64,000 nt of DNA from positions 124,001 through 188,000 of the forward strand of contig CBDFHV010000080.1 in assembly GCA_965247705.1 (NCBI GenBank), given 5' to 3'. Of the stretch, positions 8,810 to 17,884 are shown in pieces. Positions within the stretch are counted from its first letter, which is position 1, and every line of letters begins with the position of its first letter. The DNA comes from CBDFHV01 sp965247705. GTDB lineage: Bacteria > Pseudomonadota > Alphaproteobacteria > Rhodospirillales > CAMCUA01. The notes under the pieces were generated by a model that saw only the letters and a program-made list of their open reading frames with translations, was not told the DNA's origin and ran no database searches. Made by a program: the position numbers and the translations under genes.

Positions 8810-9826
8810 TCACATGGAAACGTTCATCGTCAGATTGGTGGCGTCGTCGCGGTACTTGTCGCGCTCGGCGTCGGGCATGGGGATCAGGCCCTTGTCGGTC
8901 AGGTATCCCTCTTCGCCCCAGGCCTTGTCGCTGGTGAATTCCTTGAGATAGGCCTTCATGCCGGGGATCGTGCCCACATGGGCCTTCTTGGCGTAGAAGT
9001 ACAAGGGCCGTGACACCGGATACGTGCCGTCGGCGATGTTCTCGAAGGCGGGCTCCACCCCGCCGAGGCGCGAGCCCTGAACCCGGTCAGCGTTCTGATC
9101 CAGGAAGCTGTAGCCGAAGATACCGAACGCGTTCTTGTTCTCTTCCAGTTTGCGCAGGATCAGCACGTCGTTCTCGCCTGCCTCGATGAAGGCGCCGTCC
9201 TCGCGGATCGCGTAGCACCTTTTTTTCGCCAAGCCCAAGACCGTGGCGTCGGCAAGCTGCTTGCAGCCGCTTTCCATGGCCAGTTCGACAAAAGCGTCGC
9301 GGGTGCCCGACGTCGGCGGCGGGCCCAGGACCTCGATCTTGTTGCCGGGCAGCGCCTTATCGATATCGCTCCACTTCCGGTGGGGGTTATCGACCAGCTT
9401 GCCGTTGACGGGAACCTGCTTGGCCAGCGCCAGGAACAGGTGCCCCAAGGTCAACGTGACTTGCGGGGCGGCCTTGGAGTTCGCCAGCACGATGCCGTCG
9501 TAGCCGAATTTGACCTCGATGATCTCCGTGACGCCGTTCTTGGCGCAGTTCTCGATCTCGGAGCGCTTGATGGCGCGCGAGGCATTGGCGATGTCCGGAT
9601 GGTTGACGCCCAGACCGGCGCAAAACAGTTTGAGGCCGCCGCCGGAACCGGTGCTTTCGATCACCGGTGTCTTGAACTTGGAGGTCTTGCCGAACCGCTC
9701 GGCCACCACCGTGGCGAAGGGATAGACGGTGGACGAGCCGACGACGCGGATCTGGTCGCGGGCTTCGGCCGCCCCGCCCATGGCGAGGCCGGTCAGAATC
9801 GCAAGCGAGAAAGCTTTCTTCATCAT
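8810..9826 (-). CDS. pstS: Periplasmic phosphate-binding protein PstS
   Basis: This 338-residue solute-binding protein of the PstS family captures phosphate in the periplasm for PstCAB. A signal peptide (MMKKAFSLAILTGLAMGG, likely cut after AEA) precedes the motif RVVGSSTVYPF. The phosphate-site pattern STGSGGGLK follows. The frame is open 37 codons further upstream, but the ATG at 9826 (or the adjacent one at 9823) starts the signal peptide and follows an AGGGA ribosome site. The upstream region holds Pho boxes, so strong induction in low phosphate is expected. Confidence 0.94.
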   Translation of the reverse strand: MMKKAFSLAILTGLAMGGAAEARDQIRVVGSSTVYPFATVVAERFGKTSKFKTPVIESTGSGGGLKLFCAGLGVNHPDIANASRAIKRSEIENCAKNGVTEIIEVKFGYDGIVLANSKAAPQVTLTLGHLFLALAKQVPVNGKLVDNPHRKWSDIDKALPGNKIEVLGPPPTSGTRDAFVELAMESGCKQLADATVLGLAKKRCYAIREDGAFIEAGENDVLILRKLEENKNAFGIFGYSFLDQNADRVQGSRLGGVEPAFENIADGTYPVSRPLYFYAKKAHVGTIPGMKAYLKEFTSDKAWGEEGYLTDKGLIPMPDAERDKYRDDATNLTMNVSM

Positions 9827-9940
9827 GGTTCGACGAGTCCCTTGTCCTGATGGGGAAACTGCCGAGACGCAGCATCCCGGGTGGTGCCTTATGGCCGATG
9901 AATCCACCGGCCATACCACTCTTATCGAGGGTCTCACGTC

Positions 9941-9997
9941 GAACTTATGACAAGTCCGATTCCCTTTTGTGACAATCGCGTAACGATTTTATGACGG
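9941..9997 (-). promoter_or_regulatory. Pho box array upstream of pstS
   Basis: Read on the minus strand, three strong PhoB half-sites (CGTCATAAAA, TTGTCACAAAA, TTGTCATAAG) have their GTCA cores exactly 22 bases apart (cores complementary to TGAC at 9992, 9970 and 9948). Weaker 11-mers fill the gaps, giving a continuous 11-bp periodicity. This matches the known PhoB tandem direct-repeat site. It lies about 115-170 bases before the pstS start and downstream of phoR, so phoR would not be controlled by it directly. Confidence 0.85.
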
Positions 9998-10021
9998 CGC
10001 CTTCCGAGGGCGCCAAACGGC

Positions 10022-11110
10022 CTACGACTCGTCCCCTGGCGCCAGGGGCAATTGGACGGTAAAGGAGCTGCCTTGGCCCTCGCGGCTGTCGATCAGAAGG
10101 TGGCCGCGGTGCCGGCTGACGATATGCTTGACGATCGCCAAGCCCAGACCAGTACCGCCCATGCTGCGGGAGCGGCCCTTGTCGACCCGATAGAACCGCT
10201 CGGTCAGGCGGGGGATGTGGGCGGCCGGAATGCCATCGCCGTGATCCACGATCGAGATCGACACGCCCGGGTCCCCGGTCCCCCGCAACCGAGGCTCGTG
10301 CCGGGCAACGATGCCGACGGCGGAATCGGCGGCACCGTACTTGATGGCGTTGTCGATCAGGTTCTGAAACACCTGAAACAGTTCGTCCCGATCGCCGGCC
10401 ACCAGGGGAAAATCGTCGGGTAGGTCCCACGCCATCCCCATGCCCTTTTCCTCCGCCTTCATGGCCAGAAGTTCGGACACGTTGGTGAGAAGTTGGCGCA
10501 GGTCGATCCCCGTCTTGGGCTGGATGTGCTCGTTGATCTCGACCCGCGACAGGGACAGCAGGTCGTCGATCAGGCGACTCATGCGCAACGACTCCTTGTG
10601 CATGATGTCGAGGAAGCGTTCCCGGGCCGCCTCGTCTTCCCGGGCCGCCCCTTTCAGGGTCTCGATGAGGCCGACCACGGCCGACAGCGGCGAGCGCAAT
10701 TCGTGGCTGACATTGGCCACGAAGTCCGCCCGCATCTCTTCGGCGCGCCGCGCCCCGGTAAGGTCGTGCATGGTCAAAAGGGCCGCCGCGTCTCCGGGAA
10801 TGCCCTGTTCGGCGAGGGGCAGCACCTCGACGGAAAATATTCGTTGCACGGGTGCCGCCAAGGTCACCTCCACACACCGACGCGGCATTCCTTCCAACAC
10901 TTCATCGGCCGCCGTCAAGATCTCGGGATGGCGGACCGTGTGGGCCAGGTCGCGGCCGATCAGGCTGATCTGCAGAGCTTCGCGCGCGGCTTGATTGGCA
11001 AACATAACCCGCCGCTGCCGGTCGATCAGCAGCACCGGATCGGGGAGGCCGTTGAGCACCGCCAAGGCAGCCGCGGGAAGATCGGTTCTGTCCGTCCCCT
11101 GGTCAGGCAT
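10022..11110 (-). CDS. phoR: Phosphate regulon sensor kinase PhoR, without membrane segments
   Basis: This 362-residue histidine kinase has a PAS domain (residues about 14-120), a HisKA domain with H136 in FVANVSHELRSP, and a HATPase_c domain with the N-box (NLIDNAIKYG), DHGDGIP and GGTGLGLAI. It should phosphorylate PhoB. E. coli PhoR has N-terminal membrane helices, but none is visible here, so it probably docks through PhoU/Pst. The ATG at 11110 has GGGAG 7 bases upstream. An alternative ATG at 11167 overlaps the GGDEF gene stop (TGATG) and would add 19 residues. No Pho box precedes it. Confidence 0.9.
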   Translation of the reverse strand: MPDQGTDRTDLPAAALAVLNGLPDPVLLIDRQRRVMFANQAAREALQISLIGRDLAHTVRHPEILTAADEVLEGMPRRCVEVTLAAPVQRIFSVEVLPLAEQGIPGDAAALLTMHDLTGARRAEEMRADFVANVSHELRSPLSAVVGLIETLKGAAREDEAARERFLDIMHKESLRMSRLIDDLLSLSRVEINEHIQPKTGIDLRQLLTNVSELLAMKAEEKGMGMAWDLPDDFPLVAGDRDELFQVFQNLIDNAIKYGAADSAVGIVARHEPRLRGTGDPGVSISIVDHGDGIPAAHIPRLTERFYRVDKGRSRSMGGTGLGLAIVKHIVSRHRGHLLIDSREGQGSSFTVQLPLAPGDES

Positions 11111-11166
11111 TGTGTCTCCCGGGTGCCTCGCCGGCGTGGTGCCCTGGTTGCGCCCTTGGCGCGCCA

Positions 11167-12225
11167 TCAGACGTCGGCGGCCTCGGCCACCGGCGCGACG
11201 GGCGCCTCCTTGCAAACGCGGTTGCGCCCCTCCCCCTTGGCTCGATACATCGCCTTATCCACCCGCTCGATGAACGATTCGGCGGCCTCTCCGCTCCGGT
11301 AGAGGCCCGCCCCCACCGATACGGTGATCTCGCCCATCTGTTCGCCCGTGGTCCGGTTGACGATCTTCTTCTTGCGCACGGTCTCGCGAATGACGTCGCC
11401 CAGGCTCGCCGCCGCGGCCAGTTCGGTCTCCGGCAGGATGATGACGAATTCCTCGCCGCCGAAACGGGCTGGCGTGTCCCGGCCCTTGACGGTCGAGCGC
11501 AGGGTGGCGGCCAGCAGCCGCAACACCTGGTCTCCCACCTGATGGCCATGGGTATCGTTGAACACCTTGAAATGGTCGATGTCCAGCATCAGCAGGGCCA
11601 ACGGCGTTCCATCTTCTTCGGCCGTCGTCATTGCCCGGTTCAGCTCGCTATCGAAGCGCCGGCGGTTGGCGATACCGGTCAGGCCGTCGGTCAGGGCTTC
11701 CTGGGACACCTCATCCAGTTCGTCTTGTAGCTGGGCGATTTGGTGGGAGGACACCGTCAGTTTGCTTTCCAGTTCCTGGTTCCGGCTCTCCATGTCCCGG
11801 GTGGCCGACAGCATCGAGGCGATGACTTCGGGATAGCCCTTGCCCGCCGGTGAGTCGGTCAACTGGCCCGAGAACTCCTTCAGGGCCACGCCATATTCGG
11901 CCGCGTCGTCGCCGGCCTTGCCCAGGCGCCGCAACACCACGCCAAGCTCGCTGTTGATTTGCGCCGTGGCGTTCGCCAGCACGGCGCCGCCCTCGCCGGT
12001 GCTGAAAAACTGCTGGTAGATCTCGCTGTTGCGTTCGTTGGAGAAAGCTTGGCGTGCCTCCAGCATGTGGTCCAGGGCCTGGACCAGTTCTGCGGGTTCG
12101 CCACTACAGTAGGCATACCAGATGGTGAAGTTGTGCGGTGTCGGCGGAATGCGCACGCTCTGCATCCGCTTCAGTGCGTCGGCGGCCCTTTTGGCCGCGA
12201 CGTCAAGGATATCCGGCTGTCCCAT
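11167..12225 (-). CDS. Diguanylate cyclase (GGDEF domain) with uncharacterised N-terminal region
   Basis: This 352-residue protein has a C-terminal GGDEF domain (about residues 178-340) with an intact active site, GGEEF at 256-260, and the substrate motif DIDHFKVFNDTHGH. It is therefore likely to make cyclic di-GMP. The inhibitory I-site position reads KGRD (247-250) instead of RxxD, so product inhibition may be weak. Residues 1-165 are helical and soluble, with a coiled coil near 140-175, and resemble the N-terminus of other alphaproteobacterial cyclases without a named sensor domain. It lies immediately upstream of phoR on the same strand and may share its transcript. Confidence 0.9.
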   Translation of the reverse strand: MGQPDILDVAAKRAADALKRMQSVRIPPTPHNFTIWYAYCSGEPAELVQALDHMLEARQAFSNERNSEIYQQFFSTGEGGAVLANATAQINSELGVVLRRLGKAGDDAAEYGVALKEFSGQLTDSPAGKGYPEVIASMLSATRDMESRNQELESKLTVSSHQIAQLQDELDEVSQEALTDGLTGIANRRRFDSELNRAMTTAEEDGTPLALLMLDIDHFKVFNDTHGHQVGDQVLRLLAATLRSTVKGRDTPARFGGEEFVIILPETELAAAASLGDVIRETVRKKKIVNRTTGEQMGEITVSVGAGLYRSGEAAESFIERVDKAMYRAKGEGRNRVCKEAPVAPVAEAADV

Positions 12226-12375
12226 CCCGCTCTCGTCTCGTCCCCGTCGATTTGAGCGACAATACCGGAGGCGGCGGCGACTCGGAACCGGAATCCGGTG
12301 CCGTGCGCGACCGGGACCGGCGACCGGGCATTGTCCATGGCCGGGACGCGTGCCATAACCGAGCCGCTTCGTTCA

Positions 12376-13176
12376 ATGGGATTCCCGATGGCCGCCCACA
12401 TAAGGCCCGGCCCGCCGGCCGACACCGGGTCCGGGGAAGGACCCGCGATTTCGGTCGTCGTGCCGGTGCACAACGAGGAAAGCAACATCGCGCCACTGGT
12501 CGCAGAGATCGATTCCGCGCTTGCTGGCGGAGAACCCTTCGAGATCGTTTACGTGGACGACGGCAGCAGCGACAAGACGACTGAGTCCCTGCGTGCCGCG
12601 GCGGCCGACTGCCCGCGACTTCGGCTGTTCCGCCATCGGCGACGATATGGCCAGTCGGCGGCCTTGGCCACCGGCATCGGACTCGCCCGGGGGGCCATCG
12701 TCGCCACCATGGACGGGGACGGACAGAACGATCCCGCCGACATACCGCGTCTCCTGGCGGCCTTCCGCGCTGAAGCGGACCCCGACCGGATTCTCGTGGC
12801 GGGACATCGGACTCGCCGCGAAGACGGCTGGCTTCGTCGGCTGTCGTCCCGGGTGGCGAACGGCGTTCGCGGCACCCTGCTCAAGGATCGCACTCCCGAT
12901 ACGGGATGCGGGCTGAAGGTGTTTGCCCGCGCCGCCTTCCTCGCCATGCCCCGCTTCGACCACATGCACCGATTTCTGCCGGCCCTGATGATCCGCCAGG
13001 GCGGCCGGGTCCTGTCGGTTCCCGTCAACCACAGGCGACGCCAGCGCGGCGCTTCCCACTACGGGGTTTTCGACCGCCTGTGGGTGGGAATTGCCGATGT
13101 GCTGGGGCTCATGTGGCTGATGCGCCGGGCCAGCCTTCCGGTGGTGGACGACCTCCAGGCCGGGGACGAACGGTAG
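12376..13176 (+). CDS. GT2-family glycosyltransferase (polyprenyl-phosphate sugar transferase type)
   Basis: This GT-A fold enzyme of about 266 residues resembles dolichol-phosphate mannosyltransferase or ArnC. The nucleotide-sugar motifs are ISVVVPVHNEE, VYVDDGSSDKT and MDGDGQNDP (acidic metal motif DGDGQ). No membrane helices follow, unlike ArnC itself. The start is uncertain: ATG at 12376 (MGFP) or 12388 (MAAH), while the frame is open back to 12298. A TVP38-like protein and an ArnT-like glycosyltransferase follow with overlap or 1-base spacing. This suggests that it charges undecaprenyl phosphate with a sugar for the ArnT-like enzyme to transfer. Confidence 0.88.
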   Translation: MGFPMAAHIRPGPPADTGSGEGPAISVVVPVHNEESNIAPLVAEIDSALAGGEPFEIVYVDDGSSDKTTESLRAAAADCPRLRLFRHRRRYGQSAALATGIGLARGAIVATMDGDGQNDPADIPRLLAAFRAEADPDRILVAGHRTRREDGWLRRLSSRVANGVRGTLLKDRTPDTGCGLKVFARAAFLAMPRFDHMHRFLPALMIRQGGRVLSVPVNHRRRQRGASHYGVFDRLWVGIADVLGLMWLMRRASLPVVDDLQAGDER

Positions 13177-13177
13177 C

Positions 13178-13891
13178 GTGCCGGGGACCGCCCGCGTTCT
13201 CCTCCGCGGCCTGGCGCTGATCCTGACCCTGGCGGCGGTCGGCTACGCGGTCAAGCTGGGCGGCGTCGCCGGCATCGTCGACACCGCCTGGGTCGATTCC
13301 CAGGTACGGGGCCAGGGGATGACCGGGCTGGCGGTGTTCCTGGGAGTCGGCGCCCTGCTGACCGCGGTGGGGCTGCCCCGGCAGCTGGTCAGCTTCCTCG
13401 GCGGCTACGCCTTCGGATTCGTCGAAGGCACGGCGCTGGCCCTCGCCACCTGTGCGCTGGGCTGCGCGACGGCGTTCACCTGCGCTCGCTGGCTGGCCCG
13501 GGCGCCCATCGCGGCGCGCTTTCCCGGTCGGGTGCGCCGCGTGGACGCCTTCCTGCGGGGCCACACCTTCTCCATGACCCTGCTCATTCGCCTGCTGCCG
13601 TTCGGCAGCAACCTGCTGACCAACCTGGCCGCCGGGGTCTCCAGCGCCGGGGCGGTTGCGTTCATTTTCGGCTCGGCCCTGGGTTACGTGCCGCAGACGG
13701 CGGTGTTCGCCCTGGTCGGCAGTGGCATCCATTTGGATACCGCCCTGCGCCTGGGTCTGAGCGCCGCCCTGTTCGTCGCCTCGGCGACGATCGGAATCGG
13801 GCTCTACCGGAAAGTGCGTGGCGTTCCCTCGGTGGAGGACGACCGGGAATCGCCGATTGCCGCCAATGGGACTGGCAAGGACCGCGGTTGA
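13178..13891 (+). CDS. TVP38/TMEM64 family (DedA-superfamily) membrane protein
   Basis: This 237-residue inner-membrane protein has the VTT/SNARE-associated domain: FLGGYAFGFVEGTALA near residues 68-83, then FSMTLLIRLLPFGSNLLTN and GYVPQTAVF later. DedA-superfamily members are linked to lipid-carrier flipping and membrane homeostasis. It starts with GTG one base after the GT2 stop, and its TGA overlaps the next start as TGATG, so the three genes look like one coupled operon. In that setting recycling of a lipid carrier is a reasonable role, but this is inferred from context. Confidence 0.85.
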   Translation: MPGTARVLLRGLALILTLAAVGYAVKLGGVAGIVDTAWVDSQVRGQGMTGLAVFLGVGALLTAVGLPRQLVSFLGGYAFGFVEGTALALATCALGCATAFTCARWLARAPIAARFPGRVRRVDAFLRGHTFSMTLLIRLLPFGSNLLTNLAAGVSSAGAVAFIFGSALGYVPQTAVFALVGSGIHLDTALRLGLSAALFVASATIGIGLYRKVRGVPSVEDDRESPIAANGTGKDRG

Positions 13892-15525
13892 TGGGCGGCG
13901 AAGAGCGGGCCGGAGTCAGGGCCTCCCTGTTGTGGGTCGCGGCCCTGTGGCTCGCCCTGGTCGCCATCGCGCTCGCCTTCCGGCCCCTGTTGCCGGTGGA
14001 CGAGACCCGCTATGCCGCCGTCGCCTGGGAGATGTGGCAACGGGGCGATTTCCTGGTCCCGCACCTCAACGGCGAACCCTACAGCCACAAGCCGCCCTTT
14101 CTGTTCTGGCTGATCCACATGGGATGGGCGGTGGGTGGCGTGTCCGACACCTGGGCGCGCCTGGTCGGCCCCCTGGCGGGCTTGGTCGCGGTGGTCCTGG
14201 TCCCCCGGCTGGCGAGGACCCTGTGGCCCGCCGACGCCGTGGTCCGGGGCCTGGCCCCTTTGGCCCTCATGGCCTGTGGCGCTTGGGCGGTGATGACCAC
14301 CATGACCATGTTCGACACCCTGCTGACGGTCTGCGTTCTGGTCGGCCTGTGGGGCGTGGCGGGGGCGGCCCGTGGTCAGACGCGGGAAGGATGGGGCTTG
14401 TTTGCCATCGCCCTGGCGGCGGGACTGCTGGCCAAGGGGCCGGTGATCTTGATCCATCTGCTTCCGGTCCCTCTGTTGGCGCCCCTGTGGGCGTCGTTCG
14501 AGGGACGGCCCCCATGGCCTCGCTGGTACCGGGGACTGGGACTGAGCGTCCTGCTGGGGGCGGCCATCGCCCTGGCGTGGGCGCTGCCGGCGGGCTTGGC
14601 GGGCGGCGCGGACTACCGGGACGCGATCCTGTGGGGACAGAGCGCCGGTCGGGTGGTGGATGCCTTCGCCCACGGCCGTCCGTGGTGGTGGTACATGGCC
14701 GCCCTGCCGCCGGCCTTGCTACCCCTCTTGGTGTGGCCGGGCTTATGGCGCGCCCTGCGCCAGGGCTGGCGCCAGGCCATGGACCCGGGGGTCCGGTTCT
14801 GCCTGACCTGGCTGGCGGGTAGCGTCGGCCTGGCGTCGTTGGTCAGCGGCAAGCAGATCCATTACCTGCTGCCGGAGCTGCCGGCGATCGCCCTCCTGGC
14901 CGCCTTCTTCCTCGCCCGCGCCGGCGCCGACGCCCATCGGCGGTGGGATCTGACCGTCCCCGGCGCCCTGGTCGGGATTGTCGGCATCGCCATCGCGGTG
15001 GCGCCCCTGATTCCCCTGAGCGGGCGTTCGGCCGTCCTGATAGGCGACGTGGCCGGCCCGTGGGGCCTCGCGGTGGCGGCGTTGGGAGCCTCGGTCGCCC
15101 TGCTGGTAACCGGTGGGGCCGCGATCCGCCTCGCCACCGTCGCCGCCATCACCGCCGGCCTGGTTTGCGGCGTTCACCTTGCCGTGGCGCCGATGCTGGC
15201 CCAGCGCTTCGACCTGGCGCCGTTGACCCGTCTTCTCGGCCAGTGGGAGCGGGCCGGGCGGCCGCTGGCCAACTACGGCGCCTATCACGGCCAGTACCAC
15301 TTCTTGGGGCGCCTGACCGCGCCGCTTGCTATTATTGGCGATGGCGAGATCGTCGCCTGGACGGCGGCCAACCCCCAAGGCATCATCGTCACCTATCAGG
15401 ACCGGGTGCCGGAGGGCGGCGAACCCCTGTTCGTCCAGCCCTTCCGAAGGGGCCTGATCACCGTGTGGGAGGCGGCGGACGCGGCACGGGAGCCCCGCCT
15501 GGTGCGCCGGCCCCCGGACCCCTGA
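13891..15525 (+). CDS. ArnT-like GT39/GT83 membrane glycosyltransferase
   Basis: This 544-residue GT-C glycosyltransferase has an N-terminal catalytic loop with the acidic motif LLPVDETRYAAVAWEMW (residues about 32-48). It then continues DFLVPHLNGEPYSHKPP, which is typical of ArnT and related lipid-linked sugar transferases. Some twelve hydrophobic helices follow. The ATG at 13891 overlaps the previous stop (TGATG); a TTG one codon earlier is also possible. It would take a sugar from a polyprenyl-phosphate carrier made by the GT2 enzyme and add it to lipid A or another envelope acceptor in the periplasm. True 4-aminoarabinose genes (arnA, arnB) are not in the window, so the sugar is unknown. 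Confidence 0.88.
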   Translation: MGGEERAGVRASLLWVAALWLALVAIALAFRPLLPVDETRYAAVAWEMWQRGDFLVPHLNGEPYSHKPPFLFWLIHMGWAVGGVSDTWARLVGPLAGLVAVVLVPRLARTLWPADAVVRGLAPLALMACGAWAVMTTMTMFDTLLTVCVLVGLWGVAGAARGQTREGWGLFAIALAAGLLAKGPVILIHLLPVPLLAPLWASFEGRPPWPRWYRGLGLSVLLGAAIALAWALPAGLAGGADYRDAILWGQSAGRVVDAFAHGRPWWWYMAALPPALLPLLVWPGLWRALRQGWRQAMDPGVRFCLTWLAGSVGLASLVSGKQIHYLLPELPAIALLAAFFLARAGADAHRRWDLTVPGALVGIVGIAIAVAPLIPLSGRSAVLIGDVAGPWGLAVAALGASVALLVTGGAAIRLATVAAITAGLVCGVHLAVAPMLAQRFDLAPLTRLLGQWERAGRPLANYGAYHGQYHFLGRLTAPLAIIGDGEIVAWTAANPQGIIVTYQDRVPEGGEPLFVQPFRRGLITVWEAADAAREPRLVRRPPDP

Positions 15526-15563
15526 CAACCAAGGTCCACCGCGGCTTATTCTTGGCCCTTCCC

Positions 15564-15591
15564 TTGACAGGTCGGCCGCGCGGACTTAGAT
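15564..15591 (+). promoter_or_regulatory. Promoter of groESL
   Basis: A perfect -35 box TTGACA (15564-15569) is followed after 16 bases by TTAGAT (15586-15591) as the best -10. The CIRCE operator starts just after the -10, so HrcA bound there would block the transcription start. Confidence 0.7.
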
Positions 15592-15594
15592 CAG

Positions 15595-15621
15595 TTGGCA
15601 CTCACTGGGGGAGAGTGCTAA
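15595..15621 (+). promoter_or_regulatory. CIRCE operator (HrcA binding site)
   Basis: TTGGCACTC, nine bases, then GAGTGCTAA matches the CIRCE consensus TTAGCACTC-N9-GAGTGCTAA with one change. It lies 46 bases before groES, the classic place for HrcA repression of the chaperonin operon that is relieved on heat shock. Confidence 0.93.
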
Positions 15622-15667
15622 CAAAATTCTTTCCCCCTCCCATTTCAATAAGTTATGGAGATATGCC

Positions 15668-15982
15668 ATGTCGTTTCGGCCGTTGCACGATCGGGTTGCG
15701 GTGCGTCGCACGGATCAGGATGAGAAGAGCGCGGGCGGGGTTATCATCCCGGACACGGCGCAGGAGAAGCCGATGGAGGGTGTGATTGTCTCGGTGGGCT
15801 CGGGTTCGCGGGACGAATCGGGAAAGCTGGTTCCCTTGGATGTGAAGGCTGGGGACCGTGTTTTGTTCGGCAAGTGGTCCGGGACCGAGGTGAAGCTCGA
15901 CGGCGAGGAGCTGTTGATCATGAAGGAATCGGACATCATGGGCGTTCTCGAGGTCAAGGCCTCGAAGCGCAAAGCCGCCTAA
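15668..15982 (+). CDS. groES: Co-chaperonin GroES
   Basis: This 104-residue protein is the 10-kDa lid of the GroEL chamber. It starts with the standard SFRPLHDRVAVRR, contains the mobile-loop region GGVIIPDTAQEKPMEG at about residues 23-38, and has the GDRVLFGKWSGTEV motif. GGAG lies 6 bases before the ATG. It is 14 bases upstream of groEL and under the CIRCE/HrcA control seen upstream. Confidence 0.97.
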   Translation: MSFRPLHDRVAVRRTDQDEKSAGGVIIPDTAQEKPMEGVIVSVGSGSRDESGKLVPLDVKAGDRVLFGKWSGTEVKLDGEELLIMKESDIMGVLEVKASKRKAA

Positions 15983-15996
15983 GGGAGTGACGAGAG

Positions 15997-17664
<1,668 letters not shown>

Positions 17665-17687
17665 GCCACCCGGGCCAACACAACAGC

Positions 17688-17716
17688 GGGGCCGCGCGGC
17701 GCGCGGCCCCTTTTTT
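17688..17716 (+). terminator. Intrinsic terminator of groESL
   Basis: GGGGCCGCGC (17688-17697) pairs perfectly with GCGCGGCCCC (17701-17710) around a 3-base loop, followed by six T (17711-17716). It lies 24 bases after the groEL stop. Confidence 0.93.
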
Positions 17717-17778
17717 CTGTGATCCAGCGACCCGGTGAACCCGTTCCTTCCGTTTGCCGCGGAGCGGCCCTATGTGAT

Positions 17779-17842
17779 TGATTGGAACCGCATATCGGTT
17801 CCCATCAAGGATGATTCGCTTTAGAGTGCGAACGATTCGCAC
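17779..17842. repeat. Two hairpins upstream of the radical SAM gene
   Basis: The first is TGATTGGAACCG against CGGTTCCCATCA (17779-17807), with one internal mismatch. The second is GTGCGAA-CGA-TTCGCAC (17826-17842), perfect and preceded by TTAGA. Their style, GGAACC palindromes plus TTAGAG-like starts, recalls the repeats at 54123-54260. They lie between the groEL terminator and the next start, so they could also act as leader structures. Confidence 0.6.
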
Positions 17843-17884
17843 GGGCGCCGAGCGGGATTCGGTAGCGGAGGAGAGCCGACAGCG

